Translations under genes and position numbers: made by a program
From: Pseudomonadota bacterium
GTDB lineage: Bacteria > Pseudomonadota > Gammaproteobacteria > Xanthomonadales > Xanthomonadaceae
Assembly (NCBI GenBank): GCA_018242425.1
Contig: JAFEBX010000011.1
Location: 310,001 to 374,000, forward strand
Direction of reading: 5' to 3'
Length of the DNA: 64,000 nt
In this document: positions 1-8,421 of the stretch, one piece after another
Layout: every line of letters begins with the position of its first letter
Position numbering within the stretch: position 1 is the stretch's first letter
Notes under the pieces: generated by a model
The model's input: the letters and a program-made list of their open reading frames with translations, nothing else
What the model was told of the DNA's origin: nothing
Database searches by the model: none

Positions 1-1
1 G

Positions 2-496
2 ATCGTGTTCTTCCTCGCGGTGAGCTTCTGGAACCTCGTGGGTGCGGGCCTGTTCGGCTTCCTCATCAACACGCCGATCGCGCTGTACTACATGCAGGGC
101 CTGAACCTGACGCCGCTGCATGGCCACACCGCGCTGTTCGGCGTGTACGGCATGCTCGGCATCGGCCTGATGCTGTTCTGCCTGCGCGGATTGAAGCCGG
201 ATGTCGCCTGGCGTTCGGGCGCACTGCGCGGCGCGTTCTGGTGCCTCAACATCGGCCTGTCGCTGATGGCGCTGCTCACGCTGCTGCCGCTGGGCGTGCT
301 GCAGCTGCAGGCGGCACTTGAGCATGGCTACTGGTTCGCGCGCTCCGACGCCTTCATGAACCGCCCGATCATCCACCTGCTGGTGTGGATGCGCGTGCCC
401 GGCGACACCATCTTCAGCATCGGTGCACTGACGCTGGCGTGGTTCGTGCTGCGGTTGTGGGTCGCGCCACGGCGCGAAATCGCGGACGAGCGCTGA
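2..496 (+). CDS. norB: Quinol-type nitric oxide reductase, C-terminal part (5' end outside window)
   Basis: This is the last 164 or so codons of a membrane haem-copper reductase that converts NO to N2O in the cytoplasmic membrane. The frame is open to the first base, so the start lies upstream of the window. About four hydrophobic helices are visible. The helix with LTPLHGHTALFGVYGMLG, followed by a late WMRVPGDTIFSIGAL stretch, matches the single-subunit quinol-oxidising type (qNor/NorZ) better than the cytochrome c-dependent NorB. It is the first gene of a block with nnrS, nirK and nirV, which fits NO removal during denitrification. The qNor versus cNor call rests on remembered family motifs. 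Confidence 0.9.
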   Translation: MVFFLAVSFWNLVGAGLFGFLINTPIALYYMQGLNLTPLHGHTALFGVYGMLGIGLMLFCLRGLKPDVAWRSGALRGAFWCLNIGLSLMALLTLLPLGVLQLQAALEHGYWFARSDAFMNRPIIHLLVWMRVPGDTIFSIGALTLAWFVLRLWVAPRREIADER

Positions 497-503
497 TGAC
501 CCG

Positions 504-530
504 CGTGGCCCGGTGCAATGCCGGGCCACG
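504..530 (+). terminator. Strong hairpin after norB
   Basis: A perfect 10-bp GC-rich inverted repeat (504-513 with 521-530) encloses a 7-base loop directly after the norB stop codon. It is followed by TTCC rather than a run of T. It could be an attenuating or mRNA-stabilising hairpin, or a weak terminator, between norB and the next small gene. Confidence 0.5.
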
Positions 531-556
531 TTCCATCCCTTCCGAGGACCCTCTCC

Positions 557-796
557 ATGGAATTCTCGTTACCCCTCATCGGGCAAGCGCCCGACCTGAT
601 CGAAATCGAACGCGCGTTGACCGCGACCGATCCCGCCGCACTACTCGATCTTTCCGGCGACGGCGGTTCGTTGCGCATCTCGACTGTTGCAAGCGACCGT
701 GAAGTGATCGCCTGCCTGCACGCCGCGGGCGTTCCGGCACGCGAGGACGAACTGCGGCGATTGCCCTCCGTGTGCTGCGGCGGTTGCGGTGGCTGA
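557..796 (+). CDS. Small unknown protein with Cys/Gly-rich C-terminal tail
   Basis: A 79-residue protein starting at ATG 557, with GAGG about 10 bases upstream. No signal peptide or membrane helix is seen. The size and alternating strand/helix character resemble a heavy-metal-associated (HMA) ferredoxin-like fold, but there is no N-terminal CxxC. Instead the last seven residues are CCGGCGG, a possible metal- or haem-binding tail. Its end overlaps the nnrS start by 8 bases, implying translational coupling. Position between norB and nnrS suggests a role in NO metabolism or metal supply to NO enzymes. Function unknown; the HMA resemblance is only a guess. Confidence 0.7.
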   Translation: MEFSLPLIGQAPDLIEIERALTATDPAALLDLSGDGGSLRISTVASDREVIACLHAAGVPAREDELRRLPSVCCGGCGG

Positions 797-2012
797 TCCC
801 GCCAGCGGCCTTTCGCCACGCCTGCTGGCAGGTGCGCCGCATCGCCTGATGTTCTGCATCGGCGCCTGCAACGTGCTGCTGGCGATGGCATGGTGGGCGG
901 CATGGCTGGTGTCCACGCGCTGGCCGTCGTTGCTGTCGATGACGGCGACTGAACCGTATGCCGGCTGGCTGCACGCCTTCATCATGCAGTACCAGATGCT
1001 GCCGAGTTTCATCTTCGGATTCCTGCTGACGGTATTCCCGCGCTGGATGGGCCTGCGCGAATTCGATCGCTGGCATTACCTGCCGGTCGGCCTTGGCATC
1101 TTCGGCGGGCAAATCGCGACCCTGCTCGGCGCACTGGGCTGGCACGTCGGCATCGTCGTCGGCGTATTGATGACGCTGGCCGGCTGGATCATGGCGATCG
1201 CCTCGCTGGCACCCCTGTTATGGCGCGAAGCCGGCACGACCTGGCACGCGCGATCCTGTTTCGCGGCACTGGTCCTGGGACTCGTCGGATTGCTGGCGTG
1301 GATCGCCTTCCTGCTCGGCGCATCGCCACTGTGGGCATTCGCCAGCATCAAGATCGGGACATTCGGATTCCTGCTGCCGATCTACCTGACCGTCGCCCAC
1401 CGCATGTTTCCGTTCTTCGCCGGCAACGTGATGCCGGGCTATGCGCCATGGCGTCCGCTATGGCTGCTCGCGCTGTTCTGGGCGTTGGCGATGCTGCACC
1501 TCGTCCTTGAACTGGTGCATGGCTATGCATGGCTGTGGCTGGCGGACATCCCGATGTTCGTGCTCACCCTGTGGCTGTGCGTGCGCTGGTGGCCGCAGGG
1601 CACGAAACCACCCTTGCTGACGGTGTTGTTCGTGTCGCTGTGGTGGCTGCCGTTGGCCTTCACGCTGTACTCCGCGCAAAGCATCGACTACCTGCTCGGC
1701 GGCGATTACACGCTGGGACGCGCGCCCGCGCATGCGCTGTTCGTCGGCTTCTTCGGCAGCGCGCTCATCGCGATGGTCACCCGCGTCACCCAGGGGCATT
1801 CCGGGCGGGCCCTGGTGCTGCCGAAGGCGGCATGGTTCGCCTTCGTGGCGATCCAGCTGGTTGCGCTGCTGCGGATTGGCGCCGAACTGGCGAAGAATCC
1901 CTCGGCATGGCAGGCGATCGCCGCCTGTGGCTGGATCGTTGCCTTCCTGCCGTGGCTGGCGCGCATCGGCATCATCACGCTGTCGCCGCGCGCGGACGGC
2001 AAACCGGGCTGA
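789..2012 (+). CDS. nnrS: NnrS family membrane protein
   Basis: A 407-residue polytopic membrane protein with about twelve hydrophobic helices, the usual NnrS length. NnrS proteins contain haem and copper and protect cells against nitrosative stress during denitrification. Conserved features include the early LHAFIMQYQMLPSFIFGFLLTV stretch (conserved His in a helix pair) and several His residues near helix ends, such as TVAHRMFPFF. The GTG start at 789 lies inside the preceding gene. The SirB2-like gene follows 4 bases after the stop, so norB, the small Cys-tailed gene, nnrS and the SirB2-like gene probably form one NO-response operon. Confidence 0.92.
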   Translation: MADPASGLSPRLLAGAPHRLMFCIGACNVLLAMAWWAAWLVSTRWPSLLSMTATEPYAGWLHAFIMQYQMLPSFIFGFLLTVFPRWMGLREFDRWHYLPVGLGIFGGQIATLLGALGWHVGIVVGVLMTLAGWIMAIASLAPLLWREAGTTWHARSCFAALVLGLVGLLAWIAFLLGASPLWAFASIKIGTFGFLLPIYLTVAHRMFPFFAGNVMPGYAPWRPLWLLALFWALAMLHLVLELVHGYAWLWLADIPMFVLTLWLCVRWWPQGTKPPLLTVLFVSLWWLPLAFTLYSAQSIDYLLGGDYTLGRAPAHALFVGFFGSALIAMVTRVTQGHSGRALVLPKAAWFAFVAIQLVALLRIGAELAKNPSAWQAIAACGWIVAFLPWLARIGIITLSPRADGKPG

Positions 2013-2016
2013 CGGC

Positions 2017-2418
2017 ATGATCGAGTTCTATCCGCAAATCAAGGCGATCCACGTCTTCCTCGCGCTGCTCAGCGGTAGCGTGTTCGCGATCCGTGGCGCC
2101 TGCGTGATCGCCGGGGCACGCTGGCCGTTGTCGTGGCCGGTGAAGGGGCTGAGCTACACCATCGATACCGCGTTGCTGAGCGCCGCGCTGATGCTGGTGG
2201 GGATCCTGCCCGGCGCGATGTTCGCCAACGGCTGGCTCGCGGTGAAGATTGCATTGATCTTCGTCTACATCATGCTGGGCGTCTTCGCCCTGCGCACCGC
2301 CAGGACCCGCGGTGCACGGGTCGCGCTGTACATGGCCGCACTTGTCACCTACGCCTGCATCTATGCCACTGCACGCGCGCACAACCCGTTGGGCGCGATC
2401 CGCTGGTGGTTCGGCTGA
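2017..2418 (+). CDS. SirB2 family membrane protein
   Basis: A 133-residue protein with four hydrophobic helices, typical of SirB2/invasion-gene-expression-upregulator proteins. The biochemical role of the family is not well established. The start ATG 2017 directly follows the nnrS stop; an earlier in-frame start would run through nnrS and is rejected. SirB2-like proteins are often found beside nnrS in denitrifiers, so a membrane role in NO or haem handling is plausible but unproven here. Confidence 0.8.
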   Translation: MIEFYPQIKAIHVFLALLSGSVFAIRGACVIAGARWPLSWPVKGLSYTIDTALLSAALMLVGILPGAMFANGWLAVKIALIFVYIMLGVFALRTARTRGARVALYMAALVTYACIYATARAHNPLGAIRWWFG

Positions 2419-2424
2419 TCGCAC

Positions 2425-2438
2425 TTGATCTCGATCAA
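2425..2438 (+). promoter_or_regulatory. FNR/Anr box, distal, upstream of nirK
   Basis: The sequence TTGAT-CTCG-ATCAA is a perfect match to the FNR/Anr/DNR consensus palindrome TTGAT-N4-ATCAA. It lies 7 bases after the SirB2-like gene and 121 bases before the nirK ATG. Its centre is exactly 50 bases upstream of a second box, about five helical turns, so two dimers would sit on the same DNA face. Confidence 0.8.
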
Positions 2439-2474
2439 GCACGCACACCTTGCGTGCCGACACCGCGCCCCGAC

Positions 2475-2488
2475 TTGACCTGAATCAA
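2475..2488 (+). promoter_or_regulatory. FNR/Anr box, proximal, upstream of nirK
   Basis: TTGAC-CTGA-ATCAA matches the FNR palindrome except for one base in the left half. If it acts as a class II site centred at -41.5, transcription would start near 2523, giving a leader of about 35 bases before the nirK ATG at 2559. That start point would exclude the earlier in-frame ATG at 2508. Confidence 0.75.
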
Positions 2489-2558
2489 CACCGCGCCGCG
2501 CGCGCGGATGCATGGTGTCGGCAACGGCCCGGCGGGTCGACGTACATGGGGCAACGTC

Positions 2559-4088
2559 ATGCGTGGTGCGACATCGAAATCCCGCGTCACTTTCGCGGCA
2601 ACAGCATTGATGGCGGCGATTTCCGCCTTCACCCTGTCCAGCCAGGGCAGGACCATGGCCCCCGGGCCGACGGCCGACAAGCCGGCGAACTACGGTGATT
2701 TCGGGCCGCCGCAGGGCGCACCGGTCAAGGCCGTGCTGACCAGCCCGCCGTTCGTGCCGCCGGCAACCAACCGCAAGGCGCCGGCCAAGGTCATCGTCGA
2801 GCTGGACGTGGTCGAAAAGGAAATGGAAATTTCCGAGGGCGTGACCTACACGTTCTGGACGTTCGGCGGCACCGTGCCGGGCAGCTTCATCCGCGTGCGC
2901 CAGGGCGACACGGTGGAATTCCACCTGCGCAACATGCCCGACAGCAAGATGCCGCACAACATCGACCTGCACGGCGTGACCGGCCCCGGCGGCGGCGCCG
3001 CATCGAGCTTCACCGCACCCGGCCACCAGTCGCAGTTCACCTTCAAGGCCCTCAACGCCGGCCTCTACGTCTACCACTGCGCGACCGCGCCGGTCGGCAT
3101 GCACGTGGCAAACGGCATGTACGGACTGATCCTGATCGAGCCGCCGGAAGGCATGCCGAAGGTGGATCGCGAGTACTACGTGATGCAGGGCGACTTCTAC
3201 ACGGCGGGCAAGTACCACGACAAGGGCCACCAGGCCTTCGACATGGAGAAGGCCATCGCCGAGCACCCGACCTATGTGTTGTTCAATGGTCGCGAAGGCG
3301 CGCTCACCAACGACAAGGCGCTGCAGGCCAAGGTCGGTGAAACGGTCCGGCTCTACGTCGGCAATGGCGGCCCCAACCTGGTCTCCAGTTTCCACGTGAT
3401 CGGCGAGATCTTCGACAAGGTCTGGTACGAAGGCGGCAAGCACTATCAGGAAAACGTGCAGACCACGCTGATTCCCGCCGGTGGCGCGGCAATGATGGAT
3501 TTCCGCCTGCAGGTGCCGGGCAGCTACGTGCTGGTCGACCACAGCATCTTCCGCGCCTTCAACAAGGGCGCGCTCGCCATCCTCAAGACCGATGGCGCCG
3601 ATGACAAGGCGATCTATTCCGGCAAGGAAGTGGACGAGGTCTACCTGGGCGACAAGGCGACGGGCGTGCCCTCCACGGCTGCCATCGGTACCGCCGCCAC
3701 GGCCGCCGCGCGCGGCAACGTCACCCGCGAGGAACGCATCGCGGCCGGCAAGGTCCTGTTCAATGGCACCTGTTCCACCTGCCATCAGCCCGACGGCAAG
3801 GGATTGCCCGGCGTGTTCCCGCCGCTGGCTGGCTCCGACTACATCTCCGCCGACGTCAAGCGCCTGGCCGACATCATGATCCATGGCCTGCAGGGCAAGG
3901 TCACGGTCAACGGCAAGGAGTACGACTCGCTGATGCCGCCGATGTCGCAGCTCACCGACGACGAAATCGCCAACATCGGCACCTACGTGCTCAACAGCTG
4001 GGGCAATCCCGGCGGCGAGATCACCCGCGAGGACGCCAGGATGGCCCGCGCGGCCGTGAAGCCCGCGAACACGGGTTCGGCGCACTGA
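2559..4088 (+). CDS. nirK: Copper nitrite reductase with C-terminal cytochrome c domain
   Basis: A 509-residue periplasmic enzyme that reduces nitrite to NO. After an N-terminal signal sequence there are two cupredoxin domains (about residues 70-345) and then a fused c-type haem domain (about 390-500) with CSTCH at 405-409. Type 1 copper ligands are H133, C174, H182 and M187; type 2 ligands are H138, H173 and H328; catalytic D136 and H279 are present. The layout matches three-domain enzymes such as that of Ralstonia pickettii, in which the haem passes electrons to type 1 copper. ATG 2559 was preferred over ATG 2508 because it gives a normal signal peptide and fits the FNR-box spacing. Confidence 0.96.
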   Translation: MRGATSKSRVTFAATALMAAISAFTLSSQGRTMAPGPTADKPANYGDFGPPQGAPVKAVLTSPPFVPPATNRKAPAKVIVELDVVEKEMEISEGVTYTFWTFGGTVPGSFIRVRQGDTVEFHLRNMPDSKMPHNIDLHGVTGPGGGAASSFTAPGHQSQFTFKALNAGLYVYHCATAPVGMHVANGMYGLILIEPPEGMPKVDREYYVMQGDFYTAGKYHDKGHQAFDMEKAIAEHPTYVLFNGREGALTNDKALQAKVGETVRLYVGNGGPNLVSSFHVIGEIFDKVWYEGGKHYQENVQTTLIPAGGAAMMDFRLQVPGSYVLVDHSIFRAFNKGALAILKTDGADDKAIYSGKEVDEVYLGDKATGVPSTAAIGTAATAAARGNVTREERIAAGKVLFNGTCSTCHQPDGKGLPGVFPPLAGSDYISADVKRLADIMIHGLQGKVTVNGKEYDSLMPPMSQLTDDEIANIGTYVLNSWGNPGGEITREDARMARAAVKPANTGSAH

Positions 4089-4089
4089 C

Positions 4090-4875
4090 ATGCGCCGCGC
4101 CGTCGCCCTGCTGGTCCTCGCATCGATCCTGCCGGCCGCCGCCACGATGGCGGCCACGCAGGATGACGGATACGCGACCCTGCCTGGTGGCACGTTCCGC
4201 AGCGTGCTGGCCTACGAGGACGCGAAGGATGGCGTGCGCGTCGCACCGTTCGAGTTGATGCGCACGCCGGTGACGAATGCACAGTTCCTCGCCTTCGTCG
4301 AAACGCATCCGCAATGGCGACGCGATCGCGTTGCCGGCGTACTGGCCGAGGAGCGTTATCTCTCGCACTGGCAGGACGCGACGCACCTCGGGCCGGCCGC
4401 ACTGCCCGACCAGCCGGTGGTCTGGGTGAGCTGGTTCGCGGCATCCGCCTACTGCGAATCACAGGGCGCCCGCCTGCCGCACTGGTCTGAATGGGAATAC
4501 GCAGCCGCGGCCGACGAAACCCGCCGCGATGCCCGCGACGATCCCGCCTGGCGCGACCGCATCCTCGCCTGGTATTCGCATCCGTCAAACGAGGCGTTGG
4601 CCAACGTCGGCCAGCAATCACCGAATGCCTGGGGCGTGCGCGACCTGCACGGCCTGGTGTGGGAATGGACGGACGATTATTCGTCGCTGCTGGTCTCCGC
4701 CGACAACCGCGACCAGGGCGATGCCGACAAGGCGAAATTCTGCGGTGCCGGCGCCCTGTCGATGAAGGACCGCGAGAACTACGCGGTGCTGATGCGGGTC
4801 GCCATGCTCTCGGCGCTGGAAGGCGCCGATGCCACCGCCAATCTTGGTTTCCGCTGCGCGAGGAATGCACGATGA
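4090..4875 (+). CDS. nirV: NirV, formylglycine-generating-enzyme-like protein
   Basis: A 261-residue exported protein (hydrophobic signal at residues 1-21) of the SUMF1/formylglycine-generating-enzyme family. Visible motifs are PGGTF, PVTNAQF, WVSWFAASAYC, WSEWEYAAA, a WGVRDLHGLVWEWTDD core and the terminal GFRCAR. NirV is found next to nirK in many denitrifiers but its exact job is unknown; a role in maturation or regulation of nitrite reductase is usually supposed. It starts 1 base after the nirK stop and overlaps the next gene by 4 bases, so it is in the nirK operon. Confidence 0.9.
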   Translation: MRRAVALLVLASILPAAATMAATQDDGYATLPGGTFRSVLAYEDAKDGVRVAPFELMRTPVTNAQFLAFVETHPQWRRDRVAGVLAEERYLSHWQDATHLGPAALPDQPVVWVSWFAASAYCESQGARLPHWSEWEYAAAADETRRDARDDPAWRDRILAWYSHPSNEALANVGQQSPNAWGVRDLHGLVWEWTDDYSSLLVSADNRDQGDADKAKFCGAGALSMKDRENYAVLMRVAMLSALEGADATANLGFRCARNAR

Positions 4876-5465
4876 AACGACGCACCGCCCTGTTCGGGAT
4901 CGCCGCACTGTTGCTGGCCAATACGGTCGCGGCCGGGGTCCCCGCCACGCCCGCAAGCGCACCGCTTCCGCGCGATTCCGTGTACCAGCTTCCATTGTCG
5001 CTGGCCGACCAGTCAGGCCACCACGCGGACTGGCGCGCGCGTCGCGGCAAGCCGCAACTGGTGACGATGTTCTATGCCTCGTGCCCCTATATGTGCCCGA
5101 TGATCATCGATTCGGCCAAGACCATCGACAAGAACCTGACGCCTGTGCAGCGGCAACGGCTCGACGTGCTCCTGATCAGCATCGATCCCGAACACGACAC
5201 GCCCGCCACATTGCAGGCACTCGCCGCAAAGCGCAGTCTCGACACCACGCGCTGGACGCTTGCCGCACCCGCGCCCGGCAACGTGCGTGCAGTCGCCGGC
5301 GTGCTCGGCGTCCGCTACCGGCAACTGGCCGACGGCAGCTTCAACCACACCAGCGCCCTGCTCCTGCTCGACGCCGACGGCCGCATCGTCGCGCGCACCG
5401 AACGCATCGGCGGGCCACCGGACCCGCAATTCCTGGACGCAGTGCGCAAGGCCGCCACGCCCTGA
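4872..5465 (+). CDS. SCO1/SenC/PrrC-like copper chaperone
   Basis: A 197-residue exported thioredoxin-fold protein with a signal peptide at about 1-21. Copper-binding residues of SCO proteins are present: C71 and C75 in SCPYMC and H159 in FNHTSA. SCO proteins deliver copper to oxidase CuA or other periplasmic copper sites. Its ATGA overlap with nirV and position in a nirK-azurin operon suggest it supplies copper to NirK or azurin rather than to an oxidase. No CuA-type oxidase is encoded in this window, which supports that reading. Confidence 0.9.
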   Translation: MKRRTALFGIAALLLANTVAAGVPATPASAPLPRDSVYQLPLSLADQSGHHADWRARRGKPQLVTMFYASCPYMCPMIIDSAKTIDKNLTPVQRQRLDVLLISIDPEHDTPATLQALAAKRSLDTTRWTLAAPAPGNVRAVAGVLGVRYRQLADGSFNHTSALLLLDADGRIVARTERIGGPPDPQFLDAVRKAATP

Positions 5466-5528
5466 CCACGGCACGCGTCTTCACTTGACCGTTTCACCAC
5501 GCATCCAAACCCGAACCAGGAGAACACC

Positions 5529-5987
5529 ATGAAAACCACACACGCCATCCTCGCCGCCAGCGCGCTGCTTGCCATCGCCCCGTTCGCCAGCGCAGCGTCC
5601 AACTGCACCATCCGCCTCCAGGGCAACGACGCGATGCAGTTCGACCAGAAGGCCGCGAGCGTGTCCGCGTCCTGCCCGAAGATCACCATCGAACTCACCC
5701 ACTCCGGCAAGATGCCGGTGGCGGCGATGGGCCACAACGTGGTGATCAGCCAGACCGCCGACATGGCCGCGATCACCACCGCGGGGATGAAAGCCGGTGC
5801 CGCGGGCGGCTACCTGCCCAAGGGCGATCCCAAGGTGATCGCCGCGACGGCACTGATCGGCGGCGGCGGACATACCTCGGCATCCTTCCCCGGCAACAAG
5901 CTCAAGGCCGGCGGCGATTACAGCTTCTTCTGCAGCTTCCCGGGTCATTCCGCGCTGATGAAGGGCAAGCTGACGGTCACCAAATAA
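5529..5987 (+). CDS. azu: Azurin, periplasmic blue copper protein
   Basis: A 152-residue precursor with a signal peptide ending around residue 22 and the 129-residue azurin fold after it. Copper ligands are visible as the His of GHNVV, the Cys and His of FFCSFPGH, and the Met of ALMKG. The structural disulfide cysteines (NCTI and SASCPK) are present. It probably donates electrons to the haem or type 1 copper of NirK. A good ribosome site, AGGAG, lies 8 bases before the ATG. It ends the nirK operon and is followed by a strong terminator. Confidence 0.96.
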   Translation: MKTTHAILAASALLAIAPFASAASNCTIRLQGNDAMQFDQKAASVSASCPKITIELTHSGKMPVAAMGHNVVISQTADMAAITTAGMKAGAAGGYLPKGDPKVIAATALIGGGGHTSASFPGNKLKAGGDYSFFCSFPGHSALMKGKLTVTK

Positions 5988-6013
5988 TCCCTGCCAGATC
6001 CCGCCTTCCCAAG

Positions 6014-6044
6014 CCCGGCCGCGGGGATTCCCCGGCCGGGTTTT
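6014..6044 (+). terminator. Rho-independent terminator after azurin
   Basis: A GC-rich hairpin with outer arms CCCGGCC (6014) and GGCCGGG (ending 6040), inner GGGG/CCCC arms, an ATT loop and a 2-base bulge is followed directly by TTTT. It closes the nirK-nirV-SCO-azurin operon and insulates it from ccoN. Confidence 0.85.
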
Positions 6045-6062
6045 CCATTTCCCCCGCCGGGT

Positions 6063-6076
6063 TTGATCCAGATCAA
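6063..6076 (+). promoter_or_regulatory. FNR/Anr box upstream of ccoN
   Basis: TTGAT-CCAG-ATCAA is a perfect FNR consensus palindrome. As a class II site it would place the transcription start near 6111, which favours the ccoN start at 6133 over ATGs at 6103 and 6109. Anaerobic or microaerobic induction of cbb3 oxidase by FNR/Anr is well known in related bacteria. Confidence 0.82.
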
Positions 6077-6132
6077 GACCCGGTTTGCGCATTGCGGCAA
6101 GAATGCCGATGCAGCCCCAACCCGATGACACC

Positions 6133-7620
6133 ATGACTCCCAACCAGACGATTGCCGGCACGGCCGGCACGCTGCCGGCCGCGGACGCGCGCTACGGCTA
6201 TTACAACGACAAGGTGGTGCTGCAGTTCGCGGTGGCGACCGTGGTCTGGGGCATCGTCGGCATGCTGGTCGGCGCCTTCATCGCCGCGCAGCTGTACTGG
6301 CCGACCCTTGGCGAAGGCATCCCGTGGCTGAGCTACGGTCGCCTGCGCCCGCTGCACACCAATGCCGTGATCTTCGCGTTCGGCGGCTGCGCCCTGTTCG
6401 CCACCTCGCTGCACGTGGTCCAGCGCACCTGCCACGTGCGCCTGATCAACGACAAGCTGGCCGCCTTCGTATTCTGGGGCTGGCAGGCGGTGATCGTCGC
6501 TGCCGCCATCACCCTGCCGCTCGGGATCACCCAGGGCAAGGAATACGCCGAGCTGGAATGGCCGATCGACCTGCTGATCACCGTGGTCTGGGTCTGCTAC
6601 GCAGTGCTGTTCTTCGGCACGATCGCCAAGCGCCGGGTCAAGCACATCTACGTCGCCAACTGGTTCTACGGCGGCTACATCCTCGCCATCGCCCTGCTCC
6701 ACATCGTCAACAACCTGGCGATCCCCGCCGGCATGTGGAAGTCGTATCCGGTCTACAGCGGCGCCGTCGATGCGATGGTGCAGTGGTGGTATGGCCACAA
6801 CGCGGTGGGCTTCCTGCTGACCGCCGGCTTCCTCGGCATGATGTATTACTTCGTGCCGAAGCAGGCGCAGCGCCCGATCTATTCCTATCGCCTGTCGATC
6901 GTGCATTTCTGGGCACTGATCGCGGTCTACATGTGGGCCGGCCCGCACCACCTGCAATACACCGCGCTGCCCGACTGGGCGCAGTCAGTGGGCATGGTGT
7001 TCTCGCTGATCCTGCTGGCCCCGAGCTGGGGTGGCGCGATGAACGGCATCCTTACCCTGTCGGGCGTCTGGCACAAGCTGCGCACCGATCCCATCCTCAA
7101 GTTCCTGATCGTCGCGGTCAGCTTCTACATGATCGCCACCTTCGAGGGACCGATGATGTCGATCAAGACGGTCAACTCGCTGTCGCACTACACCGACTGG
7201 ACGATCGGCCACGTGCACGCCGGCGCGCTCGGCTGGGTGGCGATGATCTCGATCGGCTCGATCTATGCGCTGGTACCGCGCCTGCTCGGCCTGAACGCGA
7301 TGTATTCGACCAAGTGGATCGACACCCATTTCTGGCTGCACACCCTCGGCGTGGTGTTCTACATCGCCGCGATGTGGATCGCCGGCGTGATGCAAGGCCT
7401 GATGTGGCGCGCCACCAACTCCGACGGCACGCTGACCTACAGCTTCGTCGAGGCGCTCAACGCGACCTATCCCTACTACCTCGCGCGTCTCGGCGGCGGA
7501 CTGCTGGTGCTGTCCGGCATGGGCCTGATGGCGTGGAACATGTGGAAGACCTTCGCGATGGCGAAGTCGCCGGCGCCGCAGGCGGTGCTGGCCCCCGACA
7601 TCAACGATGCGCGCGCCTGA
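6133..7620 (+). CDS. ccoN: cbb3-type cytochrome c oxidase subunit I
   Basis: A 495-residue catalytic subunit with about twelve membrane helices that reduces O2 at a haem b3/CuB centre. Conserved His residues for haems and CuB are seen in [34 protein letters not shown] and the [10 protein letters not shown] region. An in-frame ATG at 6103 exists, but ATG 6133 was chosen because it lies downstream of the promoter predicted from the FNR box; neither has a good ribosome site. It heads a continuous cco operon extending to the TauE-like gene. Confidence 0.96.
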   Translation: MTPNQTIAGTAGTLPAADARYGYYNDKVVLQFAVATVVWGIVGMLVGAFIAAQLYWPTLGEGIPWLSYGRLRPLHTNAVIFAFGGCALFATSLHVVQRTCHVRLINDKLAAFVFWGWQAVIVAAAITLPLGITQGKEYAELEWPIDLLITVVWVCYAVLFFGTIAKRRVKHIYVANWFYGGYILAIALLHIVNNLAIPAGMWKSYPVYSGAVDAMVQWWYGHNAVGFLLTAGFLGMMYYFVPKQAQRPIYSYRLSIVHFWALIAVYMWAGPHHLQYTALPDWAQSVGMVFSLILLAPSWGGAMNGILTLSGVWHKLRTDPILKFLIVAVSFYMIATFEGPMMSIKTVNSLSHYTDWTIGHVHAGALGWVAMISIGSIYALVPRLLGLNAMYSTKWIDTHFWLHTLGVVFYIAAMWIAGVMQGLMWRATNSDGTLTYSFVEALNATYPYYLARLGGGLLVLSGMGLMAWNMWKTFAMAKSPAPQAVLAPDINDARA

Positions 7621-7629
7621 GGACAAGAC

Positions 7630-8274
7630 ATGAGCGACAACATGCAAAACGACGCGCATCCCGCCAATCCGCACGAGAAGATCGAGAAGAACGTCGGCCT
7701 GATGGCGATCCTGATCGCGGTCGTGGTGTCCTTCGGCGGGCTGGCCGAAATCGTCCCGCTGATGTTCCAGGCCGAGACGATCAAGCCGCTGCCTGGCGTC
7801 AAGCCCTACCCGGCGCTGCAACTCGCCGGTCGCGACATCTATGTGCGCGAAGGCTGCTACAACTGCCATTCGCAGATGGTGCGCACGTTGCGCTTCGAAA
7901 CCGAACGCTACGGCCATTACTCGATGGCCGGCGAGTCGGTGTATGACCGCCCGTTCCAGTGGGGCAGCAAGCGCACCGGTCCCGACCTCGCGCGCGTCGG
8001 TGGTCGTTATTCCGACGACTGGCACCGCGTGCATCTGAACAATCCGCGCGACGTGGTCCCGGAATCGAACATGCCGGGCTTCCCGTGGCTGGCCAAGAAC
8101 CGGCTCGACGGCCAGGAGATCACCAACCACATGCGCGCGCTGCAACGCCTCGGCGATCCCTACAGCGATGCCGAGATCGCCAAGGCCGCCGACGACGTTG
8201 CCGGCAAGACCGAGCTCGACGCCGTGGTCGCCTATCTGCAGGACCTCGGCAAACATGCACCGAGGGGGAACTGA
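7630..8274 (+). CDS. ccoO: cbb3 oxidase subunit II, monohaem cytochrome c
   Basis: A 214-residue protein with one N-terminal membrane helix (about residues 22-43) and a periplasmic monohaem domain. The haem motif CYNCH is at residues 76-80, and the axial Met is probably in the SNMPGFPWL segment. It carries electrons from CcoP to the CcoN active site. It follows ccoN by 9 bases. Confidence 0.96.
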   Translation: MSDNMQNDAHPANPHEKIEKNVGLMAILIAVVVSFGGLAEIVPLMFQAETIKPLPGVKPYPALQLAGRDIYVREGCYNCHSQMVRTLRFETERYGHYSMAGESVYDRPFQWGSKRTGPDLARVGGRYSDDWHRVHLNNPRDVVPESNMPGFPWLAKNRLDGQEITNHMRALQRLGDPYSDAEIAKAADDVAGKTELDAVVAYLQDLGKHAPRGN

Positions 8275-8277
8275 GCC

Positions 8278-8421
8278 ATGGTGTCCGGAATCGTGACCGT
8301 GATGTTGCTGGTGGTGTTCCTTGGCGGCTGGGCCTGGGCGTGGAGCCCGAAACGCCGCGCGGAATTCGAGGAAGCGGCACGCCTGCCGCTGGATGATGGC
8401 AACGTGGAGACACGCGAATGA
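8278..8421 (+). CDS. ccoQ: cbb3 oxidase small subunit CcoQ
   Basis: A 47-residue single-helix membrane protein: a hydrophobic helix at residues 3-22 (MLLVVFLGGWAWAW) is followed by a charged tail starting KRRAEFEEAARLPL, the normal CcoQ form. It stabilises the oxidase complex. The start is 3 bases after the ccoO stop and the stop overlaps the ccoP start (ATGA). Confidence 0.92.
   Translation: MVSGIVTVMLLVVFLGGWAWAWSPKRRAEFEEAARLPLDDGNVETRE

Noticed and set aside
2361..4193. Long open frame on the minus strand opposite nirK (610 codons)
   Set aside because: It is an antisense shadow of nirK caused by high GC in third codon positions; low-complexity composition and no family resemblance.
5485..5500. 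Possible FNR box upstream of azurin (TTGACCGTTTCACC)
   Set aside because: Only the left half matches; the right half TCACC is too far from ATCAA. Azurin is probably read from the nirK promoter.
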